Positions 1-5,644 of a DNA stretch of 16,844 bases are shown here, piece after piece. The DNA comes from DASZHJ01 sp035581425 (GTDB taxonomy: Bacteria > Pseudomonadota > Alphaproteobacteria > ATCC43930 > CGMCC-115725). Positions within the stretch are counted from its first letter, which is position 1. The number at the start of each line of letters is the position of its first letter. The position numbers were made by a program, and so were the translations under genes. The stretch covers positions 1 to 16,844 of the forward strand of contig DATJVP010000052.1 of NCBI GenBank assembly GCA_035581425.1, written 5' to 3'. The notes below the pieces were generated by a model. That model was not told the DNA's origin and ran no database searches. It saw only the letters and a list, made by a program, of their open reading frames with translations.

Positions 1-1157
1 GCGTCGACGATCCGCTCGATGCAGTAGGAAGCTTCCGGTCGCCCGGCGCCGCGGTAGGGCGAGGTCGAGAGCGTGTTGCTGAAGACGCCCGTCACGGTCA
101 CGTCGAAGGCGCCGATGGTGTAGGTGCCCGCGAGGCCGCCGAGATTGTTGGTGGGCACGTGAAGCCCGTTGAGCGCGATGTGGGCACCGATGTTGGCGGT
201 GGTAGCGACGCGGAGCGCGAGGAATTTTCCGTCGGCGTCGAGCGCCAGTTCCACCGTCGAGACGTTGTCGCGAGCCTGGTGATCGGATTGGAGCCCCTCG
301 CTGCGCTCGGCGATCCATTTGATGGGGCGGCCCACTATGCGCGCGGCCCAGAGCACGAGGATGTATTCGGGATAGAGACTCCCCTTCATGCCGAAGGCGC
401 CGCCGACGTCCGGCGAGATCAAGCGAAAGCGGTTGGCCGGCAGATTGAAGACCGTAGCAATCTCCTGGCGGATGCCGTGCGGCGCCTGCAGCCCCGCGTG
501 GAGGGTGTAGCGCTGCTCACGCGCGTCCCAGGCCCCGATCGCGGTGCGTCCCTCCATCGAATTGGTGGTGACGCGCGTGATGCGGAAGGTTTCGCGCGCG
601 ACGTGGTGCGCGCGCGCGAAAGCCGCGTCGCTTGCCGATTTGTCGCCGAGCTTGAAGACGAAGCAGACATTGTCGGGGACCTCGTCCCAGACCGCCGCCG
701 CGCCGGCCGTCGCGGCCTCCTCGGTCTCCGTCACCGAGGATAGGATCTCGTAATCGAGCTCGATAAGCTCCGCCGCGTCCTTTGCTTGATCGAGCGTCTC
801 CGCGACGATCGCGGCGACCGGCTCGCCCACGTGGCGAACGCGGTCCACGGCGAGCGGCCGGTAAGGTGGCACGAAGTTGGGCCTGCCATCCGGGCGCTGC
901 CGCTGCACGCGCGAGGGAAAACTCGTGAAGCCTTCCGCCGCCATCTCGGCCGCCGTCAGCACCGCGAGCACTCCGGGTGCGGTCCGCGCCGCCGTCGCAT
1001 CTATCCCGCGGATGCGCGCTGCGGCGTGCGGCGAGCGCAGCACGTAGAGCCGTGCCTCCCGCGGCAGCGCGATATCGTCGGTGTAGCGCCCGCGGCCGCG
1101 CAGCAGCAGCAAATCCTCCGTGCGCGGCACCGGCTTGCCGATCCCCATCTCTCGCAT
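1..1157 (-). CDS. CoxL/XdhA-like molybdenum hydroxylase large subunit, N-terminal part (cut by window edge)
   Basis: Read on the minus strand, this frame stays open from 1157 to the left edge of the window, giving about 385 residues of a family usually 750-800 long. The N-terminus shows the family pattern (PVPRTED, then RGRGRYTDD), an RHVGEPVAAIVAE segment, and VGGAFGMK where the molybdopterin-binding half begins. The segment PYRGAGRPEA near residues 367-376 corresponds to the active-site loop. True aerobic CO dehydrogenases (form I) have AYRCSFR with a catalytic Cys there. This protein has the AYRGAGR-type loop of form II, whose substrates are largely unknown. I chose the ATG at 1157 because a GAAGGAGG sits about 12 bases upstream; an in-frame ATG at 1148 is possible. 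The FAD and iron-sulfur subunits are not in the window and may lie to the left. The family call is firm and the substrate is unknown. Confidence 0.9.
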   Translation of the reverse strand, partial: MREMGIGKPVPRTEDLLLLRGRGRYTDDIALPREARLYVLRSPHAAARIRGIDATAARTAPGVLAVLTAAEMAAEGFTSFPSRVQRQRPDGRPNFVPPYRPLAVDRVRHVGEPVAAIVAETLDQAKDAAELIELDYEILSSVTETEEAATAGAAAVWDEVPDNVCFVFKLGDKSASDAAFARAHHVARETFRITRVTTNSMEGRTAIGAWDAREQRYTLHAGLQAPHGIRQEIATVFNLPANRFRLISPDVGGAFGMKGSLYPEYILVLWAARIVGRPIKWIAERSEGLQSDHQARDNVSTVELALDADGKFLALRVATTANIGAHIALNGLHVPTNNLGGLAGTYTIGAFDVTVTGVFSNTLSTSPYRGAGRPEASYCIERIVD

Positions 1158-1233
1158 GCGACTCGAATCCCTCCTTCAAGGCCGCGAGATCGTGCACCGC
1201 CGCGCGGGACCGTGTCCAGAACCCGGGGCCGCG

Positions 1234-1263
1234 TTGACAATCCGCCGGCGCGGCACCGATAGT
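1234..1263 (+). promoter_or_regulatory. Candidate sigma70-type promoter for the VOC gene
   Basis: A perfect -35 hexamer TTGACA (1234-1239) is followed after 18 bases by GATAGT (1258-1263), which matches four of six consensus -10 positions. Initiation would be near 1270, giving a leader of about 30 bases before the ATG at 1299. The element lies in the only gap between the divergent CoxL-like and VOC genes. This is a consensus match only. Confidence 0.45.
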
Positions 1264-1298
1264 GCGCCGGTCGACAAGACGCTTCGCCGGGAGGGCCA

Positions 1299-1688
1299 AT
1301 GCAGCTCGACATCAATCGCATAGGCCAGATCGCGCTTCCCGTGAGCGACGTCGATCGCGCCGAGGCCTTCTATGGCGGCGTGCTCGGCCTCCGAAAGCTC
1401 TATCGCTTCGGCGATCTCACCTTCTACGACTGCGCAGGCGTGCGTCTCCTTTTGGAGAAGGCGCGGGAACCCGGGAACCTCCGCCATGGTTCCGTGATCT
1501 ATTTCCGCTGCGCGGACATCGCCCTCGCGGTGCGCGAGCTCGCGAGCCGCGGCCTCGCCTTCGACAGCGCGCCGCATCTCATCGCGAAGATGGAGGACCA
1601 TGACCTCTGGATGGCCTTCTTCCGCGACCCCGACGATCACACGCTCGCGCTGATGCAGGAGGCGCCGAAGGGATACGCGCCTGGCTAG
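1299..1688 (+). CDS. VOC superfamily (glyoxalase/dioxygenase-fold) protein
   Basis: This is a 129-residue single-domain protein of the vicinal oxygen chelate superfamily. The opening INRIGQIALPVSDVDRAEAFY is typical of the first beta-alpha-beta-beta-beta module (first strand with a potential metal ligand, then the AxxFY helix). The end FFRDPDDHTLALMQE matches the family ending FxDPdGNxLxL, with the last Glu (about residue 122) in the usual metal-ligand position. Gln10 occupies the place of the more common first His ligand; Gln occurs there in some VOC groups. A GGGAGG lies just ahead of the ATG, which supports the start. The gene is preceded by its own promoter candidate, and its stop is 11 bases from the stop of the convergent formyltransferase gene. 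Lyase, isomerase, dioxygenase or resistance functions cannot be told apart from sequence. Confidence 0.85.
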   Translation: MQLDINRIGQIALPVSDVDRAEAFYGGVLGLRKLYRFGDLTFYDCAGVRLLLEKAREPGNLRHGSVIYFRCADIALAVRELASRGLAFDSAPHLIAKMEDHDLWMAFFRDPDDHTLALMQEAPKGYAPG

Positions 1689-1699
1689 TTGCCGTCGCC

Positions 1700-2620
1700 C
1701 TAGATAAGTATCGTCCCGGCCGCAATCCCCGCGTCTTTACCCGCAACCTTCGCCCCGTTGTCGATCCGGCAGCGCAGCACCTCCACGAAGCCGCCCTGTG
1801 CGTGCACCTGGAAGCCTTCGCCGCTGACCGGCCCGACCTCGCCGAGCTTAAGCCCCTTCACCGAGCCGAAGGTCTGCGCGGTGATCTTGCGGGCGTCGAA
1901 GATCTGCAGGCGTCGCTCGCCGAGCATGCACCAGGCCCCGGGCTGTGGGTTGCAGCCGCGGATGAGGTTGTAGACGAGATCGACGTGCTGGCCCCAGGCG
2001 ATGCGGGATTCGGCGTCGCGTACCCAGCCCTCGTAGGTTGCGGCGGTCTCGTCCTGTACTTGCTCGACCGCGCGACCGGACAGCACGAGGACTGCCGCTT
2101 CGACCAGGGCCGCCACGCCCATCGGGAATATCCGGTCGAAATAGATCGAGCCCAGCGTGTCGTCGGGGCCAATCGGGATACGCTTCTGCAGGACGATCGG
2201 CCCCTCGTCGAGGCCGTCGACGGGGCGAAAGATGCTGAGGCCGGTCTCGGGTTTGCCCAGCATGATCGGCCAGTTGATCGAGGAGGGGCCGCGATGTGCG
2301 GGCAGCAGCGAGGGGTGGAATTGGATCGTGCCGTGCTTCGGGGTCTTCACGAAGGACTGCGGCACGAATTGCGTGACATAGGCCATGACACCGATGTCGA
2401 CATCGAGGCCCTGGATTGCAGCCTGCGCTTCGGGACTGCTGTAGCGCTGGAACTGGAAGACTGGGATGCCGAGCTCCTGCGCGCGGGCGTGTAGGGGATC
2501 GGGCTTGGCGCCGGGCTTCTCGGGCGCGACGAAAACTCCGGCAACGGTATCGCCGCGCTCGCGGAAGGCGTCGAGCGCGGCTTTGCCGAAGGCTTGCTGG
2601 CCGATCAAGGCAAGGCGCAT
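1700..2620 (-). CDS. Formyltransferase-fold protein resembling the hydrolase domain of 10-formyltetrahydrofolate dehydrogenase
   Basis: This 306-residue protein aligns by eye over its whole length with the N-terminal (about 310-residue) domain of 10-formyltetrahydrofolate dehydrogenase (ALDH1L type) and, more loosely, with methionyl-tRNA formyltransferase. The folate-binding core has HPSLLPAHRG with the catalytic His at 102, and DGLDEGP with the catalytic Asp at 138. The C-terminal part has ATYEGWVRDAESRIAW and an IRGCNPQPGAW segment typical of the Formyl_trans_C-like region. No aldehyde dehydrogenase domain or acyl-carrier linker follows, so it is a stand-alone hydrolase/transferase. The likely reaction is formyl transfer or release involving 10-formyl-THF. 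GGGAGG stands six bases before the ATG. It lies 12 bases downstream of the dehydrogenase gene and is probably cotranscribed with it. It is unlikely to be the housekeeping fmt, which normally neighbours def. Confidence 0.85.
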   Translation of the reverse strand: MRLALIGQQAFGKAALDAFRERGDTVAGVFVAPEKPGAKPDPLHARAQELGIPVFQFQRYSSPEAQAAIQGLDVDIGVMAYVTQFVPQSFVKTPKHGTIQFHPSLLPAHRGPSSINWPIMLGKPETGLSIFRPVDGLDEGPIVLQKRIPIGPDDTLGSIYFDRIFPMGVAALVEAAVLVLSGRAVEQVQDETAATYEGWVRDAESRIAWGQHVDLVYNLIRGCNPQPGAWCMLGERRLQIFDARKITAQTFGSVKGLKLGEVGPVSGEGFQVHAQGGFVEVLRCRIDNGAKVAGKDAGIAAGTILI

Positions 2621-2632
2621 CGAGGCCTCCCG

Positions 2633-3709
2633 TCAGGTGTTGTCGCTGAGGATCGCGCCGCAGACGGCGTCGGTGACCGCGCGCGTCGTCGAGTTGCCGC
2701 CGAGGTCGGGCGTGTGGAGCGCGGGATCGGCGGTCACGCGCTCGACCGCGCGCATGAGCCGCACGGCCGCAGCGTGCTCGCCCAGATGCTCCAGCATCAT
2801 CGAGGCCGTCCAGAAGGTTGCGACGGGGTTTGCGATCCCTTTCCCCATGATGTCGAAGGCGGACCCGTGGATCGGCTCGAACATCGAGGGGAATTTACGC
2901 TCGGGATTGAGGTTCGCGGTGGGGGCGATGCCGAGGCTTCCCGCAAGCGCCGCCGCAAGGTCGCTCAGGATGTCGGCGTGCAGGTTGGTCGCGACGACCA
3001 CGTCGATGGTACGTGGCTTCAGCACCATCCGCGTGGTCATGGCGTCGACGAGCTCCTTGTCCCACGCGACGTCCGGGAATTTCGCCGCGACCTCTGCGGC
3101 AATCTCGTCCCACATGACCATGCCGTGGCGCTGCGCGTTCGATTTCGTGACCACCGTGAGCTTCTTGCGCGGGCGCTTCTGCGCAAGGCCGAAGGCGAAG
3201 CGCATGATGCGCTCGACGCCAACGCGGGTGAAGACAGCGGTCTCGGTGGCGACCTCTTCGGGAAGGCCGCGATGGACGCGGCCTCCATTCCCCGCGTATT
3301 CGCCCTCGGAATTCTCGCGCACGATGACCCAGTCGAGATCCTCCGGTCCCGCCGCGCGGAGCGGCCCGCGAATTCCCGGCAAGAGCCGCGTCGGCCGCAC
3401 GTTCGCGTATTGGTCGAGGCCTTGGCAGATCGGCAGGCGCAGACCCCAGAGCGTCACGTGATCGGGAATCTCGGGATCGCCGACGGCGCCGAAGAATATC
3501 GCATCGAAGCGCCGGAGCGTCGCCACGCCATCCTCCGGCATGAGCTTGCCGTGCGCTCGGAAATAATCGGAGCCCCAGGGGAAATGCTCGACCGCGAGCG
3601 AGAACCCGCCGTCGCGCCGCTCCAGCGCCGCCAGGACCTCGAGTCCGGCGGCGATCACTTCCTTGCCGATACCGTCGCCGGGAATGGCGGCGATCTTGTG
3701 CTGGCGCAT
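2633..3709 (-). CDS. Tartrate/D-malate dehydrogenase-like enzyme (isocitrate/isopropylmalate dehydrogenase family)
   Basis: This 358-residue, full-length member of the beta-decarboxylating dehydrogenase family oxidises a 2-hydroxy acid with NAD and often decarboxylates the product. Visible signatures are PGDGIGKEV (10-17), LDQYANVRPTR (98-108), RENSEGEY with the catalytic Tyr (138), VTKSNA with the catalytic Lys (189), VDAM (222-225), and the Mg-binding Asp residues in NLHADILSD (246, 250). HGSAFDIMGKGIANP (281-295) is the cofactor loop. WGLRLPICQG followed by DQYANVRPTR is the pattern of the tartrate dehydrogenase/D-malate dehydrogenase (TtuC/DmlA) branch rather than LeuB. A GGAGG stands five bases before the ATG. 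It is first in a two-gene operon with the formyltransferase and is transcribed divergently from the hydratase. The exact 2-hydroxy acid cannot be decided. Confidence 0.9.
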   Translation of the reverse strand: MRQHKIAAIPGDGIGKEVIAAGLEVLAALERRDGGFSLAVEHFPWGSDYFRAHGKLMPEDGVATLRRFDAIFFGAVGDPEIPDHVTLWGLRLPICQGLDQYANVRPTRLLPGIRGPLRAAGPEDLDWVIVRENSEGEYAGNGGRVHRGLPEEVATETAVFTRVGVERIMRFAFGLAQKRPRKKLTVVTKSNAQRHGMVMWDEIAAEVAAKFPDVAWDKELVDAMTTRMVLKPRTIDVVVATNLHADILSDLAAALAGSLGIAPTANLNPERKFPSMFEPIHGSAFDIMGKGIANPVATFWTASMMLEHLGEHAAAVRLMRAVERVTADPALHTPDLGGNSTTRAVTDAVCGAILSDNT

Positions 3710-3723
3710 GAATCCTCCGTAGG

Positions 3724-3771
3724 CTCGCTAACGTATACGCGTGCGGGTCCGGTGAACAACGCTTTAGCGAG
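3724..3771. promoter_or_regulatory. Inverted repeat CTCGCTAA/TTAGCGAG flanking a minus-strand promoter candidate
   Basis: Perfect 8-base arms lie at 3724-3731 and 3764-3771, separated by 32 bases, with centres 40 bases apart. Between them, on the minus strand, is a weak promoter candidate: TTGTTC (3759-3754), 16 bases, TATACG (3737-3732). It points at the dehydrogenase gene, whose ATG is at 3709. The arms thus bracket the presumed RNA polymerase site in the region shared by the divergent dehydrogenase and hydratase genes, a layout expected of an operator bound at two half-sites. No regulator gene is adjacent. Confidence 0.35.
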
Positions 3772-3780
3772 GATTAAATT

Positions 3781-3818
3781 CTCCGCGACCTCCGCGCCTA
3801 CTCTGCGTCCTCTGCGCT
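3781..3818. repeat. Degenerate 9-bp tandem array, core CTCYGCG
   Basis: Four units follow one another: CTCCGCGAC (3781-3789), CTCCGCGCC (3790-3798), a TA spacer, CTCTGCGTC (3801-3809) and CTCTGCGCT (3810-3818). The sequence then runs into AAGATGGTTTTC. The array sits between the inverted repeat and the ribosome-binding site (GGGAGGGAG) of the hydratase gene, in what is probably its leader or promoter region. Confidence 0.6.
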
Positions 3819-3858
3819 AAGATGGTTTTCTTTTTCGGGCACGCGACGGGAGGGAGCC

Positions 3859-4653
3859 ATGTCGGACCAAGTACGGATCGAGCGGATCGCGAACTATTTT
3901 GACGGGCTCGCGCGCACGCGCGGCAACCTGCCGCCGCTGCCGCCGGAGGTCTCGCCCGCGGATTTCGATGAAGCCTATGCCGCGCAGGAGATCGTGCAGG
4001 CCCGCTGGGCCGCCACGCGCGGACCGATCGTCGGCTACAAGATCGCGATCACGACGAAGGTGATGCAAGAACTCATGGGCATCGATCAGCCCTGCGCCGG
4101 CGCCGTCTTCTCGCGCACGCTGCACGCGAGCCCCGCGACCGTGCGCATGGCTGACTTCGTCCACGTCGCCGTCGAGTGCGAGATCGGCATGCGCCTGGGC
4201 GCAGACATCCTCGACCGCGGCCATCCGCACGACCGGGAGAGCGTCGCGGTGGCCGTCGAATCCTGCCATGCCGCGATGGAGCTCATCGAGGATCAGAATG
4301 CCGAATACAAGAAGGTGAAGGCGCCGGGCCTCGTCGCCAACAACGCCTGGAACGGTGGTGCCGTCTTCGGGCCAGGGGTGACGGATTGGCGCAGGCTCGA
4401 TCTCGGCGCGCTCGCAGGGATCATGACGATCGAGGGGGTCGAGCAGGGGCGCGGCAAGGGCGCGGACGTGCTGGGCCATCCTTTGAACGCGCTCGCCTGG
4501 CTCGCCAACAACCGGATTTCGCGCGGACGTCCGTTGCGCAAGGGCATGTCGGTCCTCACCGGCAGTGTCGTCGCGACGAAATTCCCCAAGCCCGGTCAGA
4601 CCGTGCACTGCATCATCGAGGGCCTTGGCGAGGCGGTGGCGCGCTTCGTTTAG
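3859..4653 (+). CDS. 2-keto-4-pentenoate hydratase / 4-oxalocrotonate decarboxylase-type protein (FAH fold)
   Basis: This 264-residue protein belongs to the MhpD/DmpH/DmpE group of the fumarylacetoacetase superfamily. These metal-dependent enzymes hydrate or decarboxylate 2-oxo-4-enoates in meta-cleavage and related catabolic routes. Supporting features are GYKIAITT (59-66, with the conserved Lys61), the ECE pair at 106-108 plus Glu141 in MELIED as likely divalent-metal ligands, and GHPLNALAWLAN toward the C-terminus, a strong family signature. Length is normal. GGGAGGGAG just upstream of the ATG supports the start. It is transcribed divergently from the tartrate/D-malate dehydrogenase-like operon. 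Its TAG overlaps by four bases the stop codon of the convergent NTF2-like gene. No ring-cleavage dioxygenase is nearby, so the physiological substrate is open. Confidence 0.88.
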   Translation: MSDQVRIERIANYFDGLARTRGNLPPLPPEVSPADFDEAYAAQEIVQARWAATRGPIVGYKIAITTKVMQELMGIDQPCAGAVFSRTLHASPATVRMADFVHVAVECEIGMRLGADILDRGHPHDRESVAVAVESCHAAMELIEDQNAEYKKVKAPGLVANNAWNGGAVFGPGVTDWRRLDLGALAGIMTIEGVEQGRGKGADVLGHPLNALAWLANNRISRGRPLRKGMSVLTGSVVATKFPKPGQTVHCIIEGLGEAVARFV

Positions 4654-5066
4654 TGGAGGCGTCCGCGGTCGGGAGGCTCCTCGGCCTCGCGAGTCATGAT
4701 CGGGCTCGCCTGGTGATGGACGAGGCGCCAGGTGCCTTCCTCCTTCACGAACATGTTCGTCGCCGCGAGCCAGCCGCCGCCGAGCTCCTCCTCGCAGGTG
4801 ACGATACCGACCTCGCCGAAGAGAAACGCCTGGTCCTCGTGCACGCGGACGTTGGGCGGCTCGGGGCTGCCGAGAATGCAGCGCCAGCTTTCCATCACCG
4901 CCTCGCGTCCGCGCAGCAGGGTCCAGCCGGGATGCAGGCAGAGCACCGGCGTCTCCTGCGCCCAGACGCGATCCATCGCCGCCACGTCATGGGTGGTAAA
5001 GGCGCGATAGAACTCCAAATTGGCCGCCAATAGGGCGTCCGCTTCGGTCTCGATCCCGATGTCCAT
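4650..5066 (-). CDS. NTF2-like (SnoaL/DUF4440-type) protein
   Basis: This 138-residue alpha+beta-barrel protein shows the usual order: an N-terminal helix (LLAANLEFYRAFTTHDVAAM), VLCLHPGW, a LLRGREAVMESW helix, and a closing beta-sheet with EEGTWRLVHHQASP. That layout matches the SnoaL/SgcJ-like branch of the NTF2-like superfamily. Its members bind small molecules or act as isomerases or hydrolases, but many have no known role. The frame is open upstream to 5240, but the upstream part has no family-like sequence. I place the start at the ATG at 5066; ATG codons at 5096 and 5099 are alternatives, and none has a strong Shine-Dalgarno. The stop overlaps the hydratase stop by four bases. The upstream region is shared with the divergent cupredoxin operon. 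Confidence 0.75.
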   Translation of the reverse strand: MDIGIETEADALLAANLEFYRAFTTHDVAAMDRVWAQETPVLCLHPGWTLLRGREAVMESWRCILGSPEPPNVRVHEDQAFLFGEVGIVTCEEELGGGWLAATNMFVKEEGTWRLVHHQASPIMTREAEEPPDRGRLH

Positions 5067-5175
5067 GGGCCGGACCCCGACTTGCCAGGACCCCATCATG
5101 ACGCAGACGCGGCGCGCGACCAAGCGTGCGACGATTCGCGCGCAACGCAAGTCTCGCCACCGGCTACGCATGGCC

Positions 5176-5204
5176 TTGCAATTAAGAACAGTTCGCAATA
5201 TCGT
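5176..5204 (+). promoter_or_regulatory. Candidate promoter of the cupredoxin-FTR1 operon
   Basis: TTGCAA (5176-5181), a 17-base spacer and TATCGT (5199-5204) form a plausible sigma70-type promoter. Each hexamer matches four of six consensus bases. Initiation would fall near 5211, about 47 bases ahead of the cupredoxin ATG, inside the palindromic operator candidate. The match is suggestive only. Confidence 0.4.
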
Positions 5205-5224
5205 AGGTGCGAATAGTTCGCAAT
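5190..5224. promoter_or_regulatory. Operator candidate: perfect palindrome TGCGAA-TAG-TTCGCA plus an upstream direct copy
   Basis: A perfect 15-base palindrome occupies 5208-5222 (TGCGAA, TAG, TTCGCA). The ten bases AGTTCGCAAT occur at 5190-5199 and again at 5215-5224, exactly 25 bases apart. Three TTCGCA half-sites (forward, reverse, forward) therefore overlap the -10 element and start region of the promoter candidate. This is where a repressor would block transcription of the metal uptake operon. The sequence does not match the Fur box, Irr ICE box or RirA iron box as I know them. Confidence 0.5.
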
Positions 5225-5257
5225 CGCGTGTCACTTGCACTCCGGAGGAAAGGGCTC

Positions 5258-5593
5258 ATGCGCAATTGGCTAGGCATCCTGGCGATCGGGGCGGCTCTTC
5301 TCGGCGGTGGCTCGGTCGCCCGAGCCGATGATCCCGTCTTCAATCTCACGATCCAGAACCACAAGTTCAGCCCGGAGGTGCTCGAGGTGCCGGCGGGAGT
5401 GAAGATCAAGCTGCTGGTCAAGAATCTGGATGCGACGCCCGAGGAGTTCGAGAGCAACGAGCTGCATCGCGAGAAGGTCGTACCCGCAGGGCAGGAGGTG
5501 CCGATCTTCATCGGCCCCCTCGAAGCCGGGACCTATCCCTTCTTCGGCGATTTCAATCCAAAGACCGCGCAAGGGAAGATCGTCGCCAAATAG
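5258..5593 (+). CDS. Exported cupredoxin-domain protein of an FTR1-type metal uptake operon
   Basis: This 111-residue protein has a clear signal peptide (MRNWLGILAIGAALLGGG, cleavage probably after VARA at 23). A short Cupredoxin_1-type beta-sandwich follows: NLTIQNHKFSPEVLEVPAGV, EFESNELHREK, and GTYPFFGDFNPKTAQG. Such proteins accompany FTR1 permeases (for example FtrB in FtrABCD, and the cupredoxin domain of EfeO) and are thought to handle iron or copper in the periplasm. The mature part has no Cys and no Met, so a classical type 1 copper site cannot form. His35, His70 and nearby acidic residues are possible ligands. The frame is open upstream, but the ATG at 5258 is preceded by GGAGGAAAGG and starts the signal peptide. 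The permease gene follows 51 bases later. The family call is good and the exact metal chemistry is uncertain. Confidence 0.85.
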   Translation: MRNWLGILAIGAALLGGGSVARADDPVFNLTIQNHKFSPEVLEVPAGVKIKLLVKNLDATPEEFESNELHREKVVPAGQEVPIFIGPLEAGTYPFFGDFNPKTAQGKIVAK

Positions 5594-5644
5594 CGTTGCC
5601 GTTTTGCATTTCACGCACATTCGATGGGGGGTAAGTACGTCATC

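Noticed and set aside
2594..3820. A 408-codon plus-strand frame opposite the dehydrogenase gene
   Set aside because: It is antisense to a protein with all catalytic motifs of its family and has no recognisable domain.
5186..5194. GAAC-A-GTTC as a LexA (SOS) box upstream of the cupredoxin
   Set aside because: The alphaproteobacterial LexA box is a GTTC direct repeat with seven bases between; the spacing here does not fit, and the downstream genes are not DNA repair genes.
5067..5240. Longer N-terminus for the NTF2-like protein, starting at 5240
   Set aside because: It would run through the promoter and operator candidates of the divergent operon, and the added residues are Arg/Cys-rich and unlike the family.
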